Source: Marifrigoribacter sp965178585 (GTDB lineage: Bacteria > Bacteroidota > Bacteroidia > Flavobacteriales > Flavobacteriaceae). Taken from it: a DNA stretch of 64,000 nt. This document shows, piece by piece, positions 1 to 7,843 of this stretch. The position numbers and the translations under genes were made by a program. Position 1 is the first letter of the stretch; every line of letters begins with the position of its first letter. Under the pieces are notes generated by a model. That model was not told the DNA's origin, made no database searches, and saw only the letters and a program-made list of their open reading frames with translations. Where the stretch lies: NCBI GenBank assembly GCA_965178585.1, contig OZ238267.1, forward strand, positions 1,364,001-1,428,000. The letters are read 5' to 3'.

Positions 1-437
1 TGGCATGGATTTCAAATGAGCATCCAGATATTAAGGTGTTGGCATTGTCTATGGACGATGATGAACAAATGGTTTTAGGTATGTTAAGTAGAGGAGCTAA
101 TGGTTATTTACTTAAGGATATTCATCCAGACTCATTAAAGTTAGCATTGAATGAGGTGGTTGAAAAAGGATATTATCATTCAGATAAAGTAGCCTCTACT
201 TTATTAAGCTCCATAAAGCCAAAAATCGAAAACCCAAGTATTAAATTAAAAGAACACGAATTAAAATTTATTAAATTATCCTGTAGCGAATTAACATATT
301 CAGAAATTGCAGAACAGATGTTTTTAAGTCCAAAAACTATCGATAATTACCGGAGTGATCTATTTAAACGTTTTAGTGTGAAAAACAGGGTGGGCTTGGT
401 GATTTTTGCTTTAAAGAATAATTTGATTACTATTTAA
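1..437 (+). CDS. LuxR/NarL-type response regulator, 5'-truncated by window edge
   Basis: The reading frame is open back to base 3, so the gene starts outside the window. A GTG at 36 is inside the receiver domain and is not the true start. The visible N-terminal part is the second half of a CheY-like receiver domain: the LALSM strand, then GYLLKD with the conserved lysine. The last 60 or so residues form a LuxR-type helix-turn-helix (LTYSEIAEQMFLSPKTIDNY). This is the NarL/UhpA architecture, a DNA-binding partner of a sensor histidine kinase. The phospho-accepting aspartate and the kinase lie outside the window, so the signal is unknown. Its stop codon abuts the stop of the convergent pseudouridine synthase. 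Confidence 0.9.
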   Translation, partial: AWISNEHPDIKVLALSMDDDEQMVLGMLSRGANGYLLKDIHPDSLKLALNEVVEKGYYHSDKVASTLLSSIKPKIENPSIKLKEHELKFIKLSCSELTYSEIAEQMFLSPKTIDNYRSDLFKRFSVKNRVGLVIFALKNNLITI

Positions 438-1136
438 TTACAAACTAGCATTCCAAATTGGATCCTTTGGCGGTGGCGCTATCAATGTGATATCTTCTTT
501 TTTTACCGGATGAATAAAAGATAGTTTTCTGGAATGTAAATGTATTCCTCCATCTTTATTACTTCTGTCAAAACCATACTTTAAATCACCTTTTATTGGA
601 GATCCTATAGATGATAATTGCGAACGAATTTGATGGTGCCTACCTGTTTTTAAATCTATTTCTAAAAGTGAATATCGATTAAGCTTTTTTATTATTTGAA
701 ATTCTAAAATTGCTTTTTTACTATCAGGAACTTCGTTTTTATGAGCGTACGATTTGTTTTGTTTTGGGTTTCTTTTTAAAAAATGAACTAATGTCCCTGA
801 AGGTGTTGCTGGTTCATTTTTTACAATGGCCCAATAGGTTTTTTGAGTATTTCTTTCAGAAAAAAGATTGTTTAATCTAGTTAGTGCCTTACTAGTACGT
901 GCAAAAATTACTATTCCGCTAGTGGGTCTATCCAATCGATGAACCACTCCTAAAAATACAGCTCCTGGTTTGTTGTATTTTTCAGCAATGTATTGTTTTA
1001 CAACTTCAGAAAGGGGAGTATCACCAGTTTTATCACCTTGAACAATATCACCAACTCGTTTATTTATTGCAATAATATGATTGTCTTCATAAATAACTTG
1101 AAGATTATCTTTATTTGAAATGATTTTTGATAACAT
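438..1136 (-). CDS. RluA-family RNA pseudouridine synthase
   Basis: 232 residues, a single catalytic domain with no N-terminal S4 RNA-binding domain, so of the short RluA/RluC-like type. The motif HRLDRPTSG carries the catalytic aspartate that attacks uridine, and GRHHQIRSQL is the second conserved family motif. The enzyme should isomerise uridines in rRNA or tRNA; the target cannot be told from sequence. It lies 18 bases downstream of panB on the same strand and may be co-transcribed. The ATG at 1136 gives a typical N-terminus (YEDNHIIAINK), so the start is well supported. Confidence 0.93.
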   Translation of the reverse strand: MLSKIISNKDNLQVIYEDNHIIAINKRVGDIVQGDKTGDTPLSEVVKQYIAEKYNKPGAVFLGVVHRLDRPTSGIVIFARTSKALTRLNNLFSERNTQKTYWAIVKNEPATPSGTLVHFLKRNPKQNKSYAHKNEVPDSKKAILEFQIIKKLNRYSLLEIDLKTGRHHQIRSQLSSIGSPIKGDLKYGFDRSNKDGGIHLHSRKLSFIHPVKKEDITLIAPPPKDPIWNASL

Positions 1137-1154
1137 TTTTTTTCTTACAACCTA

Positions 1155-1973
1155 CTAATACTGCTCTTTTTCATTTGGGAAATCACCGCTCTTTACGTCT
1201 TCAGTATATTTTTGAAAAGCATTAGTCATTTCAGAATACAAATCTAAATAACGTCTTAAAAAACGAGGATTGAACTCATGAGTCATTCCTAACATATCGT
1301 GAGTAACTAAAACTTGTCCGTCAACACCACCACCAGCGCCAATACCAATAATAGGGATTTGTACACTTTTAGCAACTTCTTCTGCAAGTTTTGCAGGAAC
1401 TTTTTCTAATACAATAGCAAAACAACCCGCTCTTTCTAACATTAAGGCATCGCTTTTAAGTTGTTCGGCTTCTTCCTCTTCTTTTGCTCTAACAGTATAG
1501 GTTCCAAATTTATATATGGATTGAGGAGTAAGCCCCAAATGCCCCATAACAGGTATACCTGCATTTAAAATTCTCTTAATAGATTCTTTTATTTCTTTAC
1601 CGCCTTCCATTTTAACAGCATGACCTCCACTTTCTTTCATGATTCTAATTGCAGATCGTAAAGCTTCTTTTGGATCACTTTGGTAGGTTCCGAAAGGTAA
1701 ATCTACTACTACCAAACATCTATCTATTGCTCTTACTACGGAAGAAGCATGGTAAATCATTTCATTTAAAGTAATAGGTAAAGTGGTTTCATGACCCGCC
1801 ATTACATTGGAAGCCGAGTCGCCAACTAATATTACATCGACACCGGCACTATCTACAATCTTTGCCATAGTGTAGTCGTAAGCGGTTAACATCGAAATTT
1901 TTTCGCCTTTACTTTTCATATCCACCAAGGTTTTGGTAGTAATGCGTTTGTATTCTTTTTTAGCTGTGCTCAT
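1155..1973 (-). CDS. panB: 3-methyl-2-oxobutanoate hydroxymethyltransferase (PanB)
   Basis: 272 residues, the normal PanB length. PanB transfers a hydroxymethyl group from 5,10-methylene-THF to 2-oxoisovalerate, the first step to pantothenate and CoA. Visible family motifs are TAYDY near the N-terminus, VGDS and VDLPFG (Mg-binding aspartates), KMEGG (metal-binding glutamate), GHLGLTPQS and IGIGAG. The fold is a TIM barrel acting in the cytoplasm. It probably shares a transcript with the downstream pseudouridine synthase. PanC and PanD are not in the window. The substrate is also the substrate class of the two branched-chain oxoacid dehydrogenases further along. Confidence 0.97.
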   Translation of the reverse strand: MSTAKKEYKRITTKTLVDMKSKGEKISMLTAYDYTMAKIVDSAGVDVILVGDSASNVMAGHETTLPITLNEMIYHASSVVRAIDRCLVVVDLPFGTYQSDPKEALRSAIRIMKESGGHAVKMEGGKEIKESIKRILNAGIPVMGHLGLTPQSIYKFGTYTVRAKEEEEAEQLKSDALMLERAGCFAIVLEKVPAKLAEEVAKSVQIPIIGIGAGGGVDGQVLVTHDMLGMTHEFNPRFLRRYLDLYSEMTNAFQKYTEDVKSGDFPNEKEQY

Positions 1974-2035
1974 AGTGTAACAAATTGGACGGTAAATGTA
2001 CTAATTTTGAAACGCAATCTTTAAATTATTTACAT

Positions 2036-2500
2036 ATGAAGTTTTTTCTACTTTCAATTTGTCTTTTAGTTACCACTTTTTCTTTTTCTCAAGACTCTTT
2101 TACTAGCAGAGATGCGAAACAAGTCGTGGACACATTTTTTGAAGGATTCCATAAAGGGGACACCATTTTAATGAAATCTGTTATGGCTAACGATATAGTC
2201 ATGCAAACTGTTTACGCTAATAAAGAGGGAGAAAACAAGTTGAATACAGATTCTATGGATGGTTTTATTAAAGCTATTGGCAGTCGTCCTGCAGATCAAA
2301 AATGGGACGAACGATTATTAGACTATCAAATTGGAGTCGATGGAAACTTAGCACATGTTTGGACTCCTTATGAATTTTGGTTCAACGATACGTTTTCACA
2401 TTGTGGAGCCAATTCTTTTACAATTGCAAAATTTGATGACGGTTGGAAAATAATTCACCTAATAGATTCTAGGAGAAAGAGTAGTTGTAAAAAAGAGTAA
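2036..2500 (+). CDS. secreted NTF2-like (SnoaL/DUF4440-type) protein
   Basis: I place the start at the ATG at 2036, because it gives a clean signal peptide (MKFFLLSICLLVTTFSFSQ) and a TAATTTTG promoter box sits at 2002-2009; the frame is open further back to a TTG at 1985 that would bury the signal. The mature part of about 135 residues has the NTF2-like cone pattern: a first helix (DAKQVVDTFFEGFHKGD), then alternating strands ending in DDGWKIIHLIDSR. Such proteins bind small hydrophobic ligands or act as stand-alone domains; no catalytic residues are clear. Its stop abuts the sdaA stop (convergent). Function unknown. Confidence 0.8.
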   Translation: MKFFLLSICLLVTTFSFSQDSFTSRDAKQVVDTFFEGFHKGDTILMKSVMANDIVMQTVYANKEGENKLNTDSMDGFIKAIGSRPADQKWDERLLDYQIGVDGNLAHVWTPYEFWFNDTFSHCGANSFTIAKFDDGWKIIHLIDSRRKSSCKKE

Positions 2501-3925
2501 TTAACAATCGCTTAAACTTACTTTTACAGCCAATCCACCTTCACTGGTTTCTTTGTAATTAGAATGCATATCCTTTGCAGTTTCCCACATAGTTTCAATT
2601 ACTTTATCTAAGGGTACTTTTGCTTTAGAAGGATCTCTATCTAAAGCCATTTCACAAGCGCTAATTGCTTTTATGGCTCCCATTGCATTTCGCTCAATAC
2701 ATGGTATTTGAACCAATCCAGCTATAGGGTCGCAGGTTAAACCTAAATGGTGTTCCATAGCAATTTCACTAGCATCCAAAACTTGTTCTGGACATCCACC
2801 CATTAGTTCTGTTAAGGCACCAGCTGCCATGGCTGAAGAAACTCCAATTTCTGCTTGACAGCCTCCCATAGCTGCAGAAATGGTAGCTCCCTTTTTGAAG
2901 AGACTTCCTATTTCACCACTAACCAATAAGAATTTTTTTATTTCTTCAAAACCAGCTTGATGATTTTCAATTACTAAATAATACATCAATACTGCAGGGA
3001 TTACACCTGCACTTCCATTGGTAGGAGCAGTTACTACTCTTCCTAGCGAGGCATTTACTTCGTTTACCGATAAGGCAAAACAGGAAACCCATTTAAGAAT
3101 CTGCCTGAACTTAACTTCAGTATTTCTGATGGCTTCTACCCATTCTTCGGTATTTGTGTATTCAGAATTTCCTATTAACTTTTTATGAGTATCAAAAGCT
3201 CTTCGGTGCACATTTAAACCTCCTGGCAAAGTTCCCTCTGTATGACAACCTTCATACATAGACTCAAGCATCACTTGCCAAATCGCTTTTATTTTTTTAT
3301 CAATTTTATTTTCGGCACGAAGAGCTTTTTCATTTTCTAAAACGATTTCAGAAACATTTTTTTCTTCAGCTTTGCAATAAGCTAATAACTCTGTTCCTTT
3401 TGCAATTGGATATGGGAAATGTGAAAACAATTCACCTTTCTTTTTAGCTCGCTTTCGTTCTTCTTTTACAACAAAACCACCACCGATAGAATAGTAGGTT
3501 GTTGACTGCACTTTTCCATTTTTAAGAAGTGCATTAAAAGTCATTCCGTTAGGATGAAAATCTAAGAATTTTCGATGGAAGGTGATGTTCTTTTCAAAGT
3601 TAAAAGGAATATCTTTTTCGTTATTAAAGCTCAATAGCTGTTTAGATTTTACTCTCTTTATAGTCTCATCTATTTTATTTGTTGGAAAAGTAACAGGATC
3701 AAAACCAGAAAGCCCTAAAAGTACAGCAATATCTGTAGCGTGTCCTTTTCCTGTTAATGAAAGAGATCCATATAAATCAACCGAAACATTCACCACCTCT
3801 GAAAAGGTACCTTTTGTTTTAAGTTCTTCTATCCATCTCCCAGCAGCTCGCCATGGACCTAAGGTATGTGAGCTGGAAGGCCCTATACCAATCTTTAACA
3901 TGTCGAAAATACTGATACTCTCCAT
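2501..3925 (-). CDS. sdaA: L-serine ammonia-lyase, iron-sulfur dependent, single chain
   Basis: 474 residues with the beta domain first (SISIFDMLKIGIGPSSSHT, the family hallmark) and the alpha domain second, as in the one-chain E. coli SdaA rather than the split Bacillus form. Three cysteine contexts typical of the [4Fe-4S] ligands are present: GGCQAE, LTCDPIAG and QIPCIER. The enzyme deaminates L-serine to pyruvate and ammonia; the cluster acts as a Lewis acid and is oxygen-sensitive. The ATG at 3925 places SISIFD at the N-terminus as expected. A consensus promoter lies just upstream (3943-3972). Confidence 0.97.
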   Translation of the reverse strand: MESISIFDMLKIGIGPSSSHTLGPWRAAGRWIEELKTKGTFSEVVNVSVDLYGSLSLTGKGHATDIAVLLGLSGFDPVTFPTNKIDETIKRVKSKQLLSFNNEKDIPFNFEKNITFHRKFLDFHPNGMTFNALLKNGKVQSTTYYSIGGGFVVKEERKRAKKKGELFSHFPYPIAKGTELLAYCKAEEKNVSEIVLENEKALRAENKIDKKIKAIWQVMLESMYEGCHTEGTLPGGLNVHRRAFDTHKKLIGNSEYTNTEEWVEAIRNTEVKFRQILKWVSCFALSVNEVNASLGRVVTAPTNGSAGVIPAVLMYYLVIENHQAGFEEIKKFLLVSGEIGSLFKKGATISAAMGGCQAEIGVSSAMAAGALTELMGGCPEQVLDASEIAMEHHLGLTCDPIAGLVQIPCIERNAMGAIKAISACEMALDRDPSKAKVPLDKVIETMWETAKDMHSNYKETSEGGLAVKVSLSDC

Positions 3926-3942
3926 ATAGATTTTTGTGGAAG

Positions 3943-3972
3943 CAAATGTAATCTATATTTTACGGATACAAA
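3943..3972 (-). promoter_or_regulatory. sdaA promoter (TTTG-N18-TACATTTG)
   Basis: On the minus strand a TTTG (3972-3969) is followed after 18 bases by TACATTTG (3950-3943), an exact match to the Bacteroidota -7 element TAnnTTTG. Transcription should start near 3937, about a dozen bases before the sdaA ATG at 3925. Confidence 0.7.
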
Positions 3973-3991
3973 GATGCAATTGTTGAAAAAT

Positions 3992-4036
3992 ATTGGAAAT
4001 ATTCCATTATTTAATTGGAAATATTCCATAATTTTG
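3992..4036 (+). promoter_or_regulatory. umuDC control region: two identical palindromes and a -7 box
   Basis: The 16-base sequence ATTGGAAATATTCCAT occurs twice, at 3992-4007 and 4014-4029, with centres 22 bases apart, about two helical turns. Each contains the dyad TGGAA-ATA-TTCCA. The second copy runs into TAATTTTG (4029-4036), a TAnnTTTG promoter element 4 bases before the umuD ATG. Position and symmetry suggest a repressor operator controlling a DNA-damage operon. That the regulator is LexA-like is only a guess: the sites do not resemble the E. coli CTGT-N8-ACAG box. Confidence 0.6.
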
Positions 4037-4040
4037 AAAT

Positions 4041-4409
4041 ATGGAAATCTTCTCATCAGGAAAACTTAATAAAGTTAAGAATAGACATGCTCCCGAGGTA
4101 TCTAAACAAACGGGGTTCCCCAGTCCTGCAACGCATTATACAGAACCGAGTATCGATTTGCACAAAGAATTAATTTCTAACCGGGACGCTACTTTTTTTG
4201 TGCGAATAGATGGAGATGAGCTTTCACATTATAATATTTGGAATAAAGATGTTTTGTTAATCGATCGATCGTTAAAACCAAAAAAAAATGATTTGGTATT
4301 GGTGGTTATGGAAGGAGAATTTAAGGTTATTGAATTTCCTGAAAATTATTTAGAAACCGAATTCATTCTTTGGGGATTGATTAGTTATATTATTCATTGC
4401 GTTCGATGA
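4041..4409 (+). CDS. umuD: UmuD-like protein lacking the protease Ser-Lys pair
   Basis: 122 residues that align almost without gaps to E. coli UmuD over the first 100. GFPSPA at 25-30 corresponds to the region just after the UmuD self-cleavage site (Cys24-Gly25; here Thr24-Gly25), followed by the S24-family core with FVRIDGDELS and VVMEGEFKVIEF. In UmuD the nucleophile is Ser60 (GDSM) and the general base Lys97; here the same positions are Glu60 (GAG codon) and Ile97. The protein is therefore unlikely to cleave itself. It overlaps umuC by 4 bases (ATGA), so the two are translationally coupled. It may be a permanently uncleaved partner of UmuC, or be cleaved in trans. Confidence 0.88.
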   Translation: MEIFSSGKLNKVKNRHAPEVSKQTGFPSPATHYTEPSIDLHKELISNRDATFFVRIDGDELSHYNIWNKDVLLIDRSLKPKKNDLVLVVMEGEFKVIEFPENYLETEFILWGLISYIIHCVR

Positions 4410-5680
4410 TTGCTTTAGTAGATTGCAATAGCTTTTATGCTACCTGCGAGCAGGTGTTTCGTCCCGATTTATGGGGAAGCCCTGTTGTGGTGCTTAGCAA
4501 TAATGATGGTTGTGTGATTGCTGCTAATAATGAGGCGAAGGCAATTTCAGAAATTCCCATGTTTGAACCCGTTTTCAAGATTAAGAAACAATTAATTGAA
4601 AATAATGTCACTTTTTTTTCTTCTAACTATACACTTTATGGCGAAATGTCACAACGTGTCATGAATATTCTCAGTGCTTTTTCGCCGCAGGTAGAAATCT
4701 ATAGTATCGATGAGGCTTTTGTAGACGTTTCGGGGATGGAGTATCTTTCCTTAAATCACTATGGACATCAGATTAAAGACACCATTTTCCAGTATACAGG
4801 CCTTCCAGTTGGTGTAGGGATTGCGCCCACTAAGGTGTTAGCGAAATTAGCGAATAAAATTTCTAAGAAACGAGTTTCTGAAAACAAGGGTGTTTTTGTG
4901 ATAGATTCTGAAGAGAAGAGAATTGAAGCGCTAAAATGGGCAGATGTAAAAACAGTATGGGGGATTGGCGGTAAACATGCTAAACGCTTAAAGAATATTG
5001 GAATATTTACGGCTTATGAGTTTACACAACTTCCAGAAGAATGGATTCGTAAAAACATGTCTGTGGTAGGAGTACGTATTTGGAATGAATTAAAAGGAAG
5101 CCCAAGTATTGAGTTTAAAACCATGCCTAAACCAAAACAGGGGATAGGTACTGCAAAATCTTTTGGAAAAAAGTTAGAAGACTTAGGGATGATTCAAGAA
5201 GCTTGTTCGTATTATATTAGTGAGGTAAGTGAGGTTTTACGCAATCAAAAATCTTGTGCGACCTACCTACAAGTATTCTTACATACCAATTATTTTAGCG
5301 ATCGGGACAAGCAATATTCTAACAGTATAACAGTAACGCTAACGATGCCAACAAGCGATACATTTGTGTTAATTTCAGAAGCAAAAAAAGCATTAGATGC
5401 CATTTATAAACCAGGCTATCGGTTTAAAAAAGTGGGAGTGTGTTTAAGCGGTATCATTCCGAGAGAGTATGTACAGGGCAATTTATTTATTCGACCTCCG
5501 CGATGGAATAAAAACGAATTGATGAATGTTTTTGACAGTATTAATAGAAAATATGGGAAATCCACATTGTTTTCAGGTTTGGTTGGAACCAGAGTAAAAG
5601 AATGGGAATTAATTAAGGAAGACCGAAGTCCTCGTTATACTACACAGTGGGAAGAATTGTTGAAGGTGAGGGCAATATAA
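4406..5680 (+). CDS. umuC: Y-family DNA polymerase V catalytic subunit UmuC
   Basis: About 424 residues from the ATG at 4406, which overlaps the umuD stop; an upstream in-frame TTG at 4397 is less likely because E. coli UmuC also begins directly before the ALxDxNxFYA strand. Visible motifs are ALVDCNSFYATCEQVF (first catalytic aspartate), VVVLSNNDGCVIA, and YSIDEAFVD (catalytic Asp-Glu pair), followed by the HhH region (WGIGGKHAKRLKNIGI) and the little-finger domain. The C-terminal DUF4113 region of UmuC is visible as RSPRYTTQWEELLKVRA. It performs error-prone synthesis past DNA lesions, normally together with cleaved UmuD and the beta clamp. The catalytic aspartates look intact, unlike the protease residues of its partner. 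Confidence 0.96.
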   Translation: MIALVDCNSFYATCEQVFRPDLWGSPVVVLSNNDGCVIAANNEAKAISEIPMFEPVFKIKKQLIENNVTFFSSNYTLYGEMSQRVMNILSAFSPQVEIYSIDEAFVDVSGMEYLSLNHYGHQIKDTIFQYTGLPVGVGIAPTKVLAKLANKISKKRVSENKGVFVIDSEEKRIEALKWADVKTVWGIGGKHAKRLKNIGIFTAYEFTQLPEEWIRKNMSVVGVRIWNELKGSPSIEFKTMPKPKQGIGTAKSFGKKLEDLGMIQEACSYYISEVSEVLRNQKSCATYLQVFLHTNYFSDRDKQYSNSITVTLTMPTSDTFVLISEAKKALDAIYKPGYRFKKVGVCLSGIIPREYVQGNLFIRPPRWNKNELMNVFDSINRKYGKSTLFSGLVGTRVKEWELIKEDRSPRYTTQWEELLKVRAI

Positions 5681-5690
5681 AACAAAAATC

Positions 5691-5720
5691 TGCCAGCTTG
5701 TCATATAAAATCTGCTGGCA
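5691..5720 (+). repeat. inverted repeat TGCCAGC/GCTGGCA upstream of dnaK
   Basis: Perfect 7-base arms, TGCCAGC (5691-5697) and GCTGGCA (5714-5720), separated by 16 bases. No T-run follows, so it is a poor terminator for umuC. It ends only 6 bases before the -33 element of the dnaK promoter, so a heat-shock operator or activator site is more likely. The left arm is followed by TTGTCA, making TGCCAGCTTGTCA, which resembles the palindrome between vor and menB. Confidence 0.5.
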
Positions 5721-5726
5721 TAAAGA

Positions 5727-5758
5727 TTGCCATATACCAATTGTCTCGAATATTTTTG
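5727..5758 (+). promoter_or_regulatory. dnaK promoter (TTG-N21-TATTTTTG)
   Basis: TTG at 5727-5729 and TATTTTTG at 5751-5758 match the Bacteroidota -33/-7 consensus with a 21-base spacer. The start of transcription should lie near 5763, leaving a leader of about 35 bases before the dnaK ATG at 5799. Confidence 0.65.
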
Positions 5759-5798
5759 AGATTTAAAAGTTTTGATAATTTAAAAATAATTTATAGGT

Positions 5799-7706
5799 AT
5801 GAGTAAAATAATAGGAATCGATTTAGGAACAACCAACTCTTGTGTTGCGGTGATGGAAGGTAGTGAACCGACCGTAATTCCTAATGCTGAAGGAAAAAGA
5901 ACAACACCTTCAGTTATTGCATTTGTAGAAGATGGTGAAATTAAAGTGGGAGACCCTGCAAAAAGACAAGCAGTAACCAACCCAACAAAAACCATTTCTT
6001 CTATTAAAAGATTTATGGGAAACAGTTTTTCTGAATCTAGTAAAGAAATTAAGCGTGCTGCTTTTAAAGTAGTAAAAGGAGACAACGATACTGCTCGTGT
6101 AGATATCGATGGAAGAATGTACACACCTCAAGAACTTTCTGCGATGATTCTTCAAAAAATGAAGAAAACGGCTGAAGATTATTTAGGGCACGATGTATCA
6201 GAAGCTGTAATTACAGTTCCTGCATATTTTAACGATAGTCAGCGTCACGCAACTAAAGAAGCGGGAGAAATCGCAGGATTAAAAGTTAGAAGAATCATTA
6301 ACGAGCCAACGGCAGCTGCCTTAGCTTACGGAATGGACAAAAAAGGTACAGACCAAAAAATTGTAGTATTTGATTTTGGTGGAGGTACGCATGATGTATC
6401 AATCCTTGAATTAGGAGATGGTGTATTTGAAGTATTATCTACAGATGGTGATACGCACTTAGGTGGTGACGATGTAGATCAAAAAATTATTAACTGGTTA
6501 GCAGAAGAGTTTAAAAGTGATGAAGGTATAGACTTACGCGAGGATCCAATGGCATTGCAACGTTTAAAAGAAGCTGCAGAAAAAGCAAAAATTGAATTAT
6601 CTGCTTCTACGCAAACTGAAATTAACTTGCCTTACGTTACCGCAACTGCAAGTGGACCAAAGCACTTAGTAAGAACTTTATCTCGTTCAAAATTTGAACA
6701 ATTAATAGACGATTTAGTAAAGCGTACAATTGAACCTTGTGAAAAAGCATTAAAAGATGCTGGACTTTCAAAAAGTGATATTGACGAAATTATATTAGTA
6801 GGTGGATCAACTCGTATTCCTGCTGTACAAGAAGCGGTTGAAAAATTCTTTGGGAAAGCACCAAATAAAGGAGTAAATCCAGATGAGGTTGTTGCATTAG
6901 GAGCAGCTATTCAAGGTGGTGTTTTAACTGGAGATGTGAAAGATGTATTGTTATTAGATGTAACTCCACTTTCATTAGGTATTGAGACTATGGGTGGTGT
7001 AATGACTCATTTAATTGAATCGAACACAACTATTCCAACTAAAAAGTCACAAGTATTTTCGACAGCGGCAGACAATCAGCCAAGTGTTGAGATCCACGTG
7101 ATGCAAGGAGAGCGTCCAATGGCGACAGACAATAAAACAATTGGTCGTTTCCATTTAGATGGAATTCCGCCTGCACAAAGAGGGACTCCACAAATTGAAG
7201 TAACTTTCGATATTGATGCTAACGGAATCATTAAAGTAAGTGCTACCGATAAAGCAACTGGAAAATCACAAGATATTCGTATTGAAGCATCTTCTGGATT
7301 AACAGATGAGGAAGTACAAAAAATGAAACAAGATGCAGAAGCAAATGCAGAAGCAGATAAATTAGTAAAAGAAAAAGCAGATAAGCTGAATGAAGCGGAT
7401 GCGATGATTTTTCAAACTGAAAAACAACTGAAAGAATTTGGAGAAAAAATCTCTGATGAAAACAAAAAACCAGTTGAAGAGGCGTTAGAAGAATTGAAAA
7501 AAGCATTTGAAACTAAAGAAGTTGAAACAATTCAACCAGCTTTAGATAAAATCAATGAAGCTTGGAAAGCTGCTTCTGAAGAAATGTACAAAGCACAAGC
7601 AGAAGCTCAACAGGGTGAAGCTCCAACAGGAGATGCCGGTGCACAAGGAGAAGCAACAGAAGAAAACAGCGATGTTGAGGATGTTGATTTCGAAGAAGTA
7701 AAATAA
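5799..7706 (+). CDS. dnaK: molecular chaperone DnaK (Hsp70)
   Basis: 635 residues, full length. The N-terminal ATPase domain starts GIDLGTTNSCVAVMEG and includes AYFNDSQRHATK, NEPTAAALAYG and GGGTHDVS; the linker DVLLLDVTPLSLGIE leads to the substrate-binding domain, the helical lid, and an acidic tail ending in EDVDFEEVK. It folds proteins in the cytoplasm with a J-protein and GrpE. It is monocistronic here, with its own promoter upstream and a strong terminator downstream. dnaJ and grpE are not adjacent; the J-protein CbpA is encoded at 53294. The codon-biased text and slightly higher G+C fit a highly expressed gene. Confidence 0.99.
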   Translation: MSKIIGIDLGTTNSCVAVMEGSEPTVIPNAEGKRTTPSVIAFVEDGEIKVGDPAKRQAVTNPTKTISSIKRFMGNSFSESSKEIKRAAFKVVKGDNDTARVDIDGRMYTPQELSAMILQKMKKTAEDYLGHDVSEAVITVPAYFNDSQRHATKEAGEIAGLKVRRIINEPTAAALAYGMDKKGTDQKIVVFDFGGGTHDVSILELGDGVFEVLSTDGDTHLGGDDVDQKIINWLAEEFKSDEGIDLREDPMALQRLKEAAEKAKIELSASTQTEINLPYVTATASGPKHLVRTLSRSKFEQLIDDLVKRTIEPCEKALKDAGLSKSDIDEIILVGGSTRIPAVQEAVEKFFGKAPNKGVNPDEVVALGAAIQGGVLTGDVKDVLLLDVTPLSLGIETMGGVMTHLIESNTTIPTKKSQVFSTAADNQPSVEIHVMQGERPMATDNKTIGRFHLDGIPPAQRGTPQIEVTFDIDANGIIKVSATDKATGKSQDIRIEASSGLTDEEVQKMKQDAEANAEADKLVKEKADKLNEADAMIFQTEKQLKEFGEKISDENKKPVEEALEELKKAFETKEVETIQPALDKINEAWKAASEEMYKAQAEAQQGEAPTGDAGAQGEATEENSDVEDVDFEEVK

Positions 7707-7730
7707 TTTACTAATAAAGATTAGTTTTAA

Positions 7731-7757
7731 AAGCGACCCATTTGGGTCGCTTTTTTT
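7731..7757 (+). terminator. dnaK intrinsic terminator
   Basis: AAGCGACCCA (7731-7740) pairs with TTTGGGTCGC (7741-7750) to give a GC-rich stem with a very tight loop, followed by seven T. It lies 24 bases after the dnaK stop. Confidence 0.92.
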
Positions 7758-7830
7758 ATTAGTATAAATTTTCATTATAGAAATATTTTAATAAAATATT
7801 AGTCTTTCTTTTTACATGAAAAATTATTTG

Positions 7831-7838
7831 TAGCTTTG
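7831..7838 (+). promoter_or_regulatory. -7 box of metal-efflux operon (TAGCTTTG)
   Basis: Exact TAnnTTTG match 5 bases before the GTG at 7844. If transcription begins at the usual distance the first gene of the operon is leaderless. No clear -33 TTG was found at 17-21 bases upstream, which would fit a promoter that depends on an activator such as a metal sensor. Confidence 0.5.
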
Positions 7839-7843
7839 TTTTA

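Noticed and set aside
36..437. Complete response-regulator gene from the GTG at 36
   Set aside because: The frame is open to the window edge and residues before 36 continue the receiver domain.
3582..3929. Antisense reading frame of 115 codons over sdaA
   Set aside because: It lies wholly opposite a conserved gene and has no domain, signal or promoter. The same applies to the antisense frames over dnaK, the czcA fusion and umuC's neighbours.
4041..5680. Prophage or mobile element carrying umuDC
   Set aside because: No integrase, phage or plasmid genes nearby; flanks are sdaA and dnaK.
5691..5720. Terminator of umuC
   Set aside because: The stem is not followed by a T-run, the loop is 16 bases, and it lies next to the dnaK promoter.
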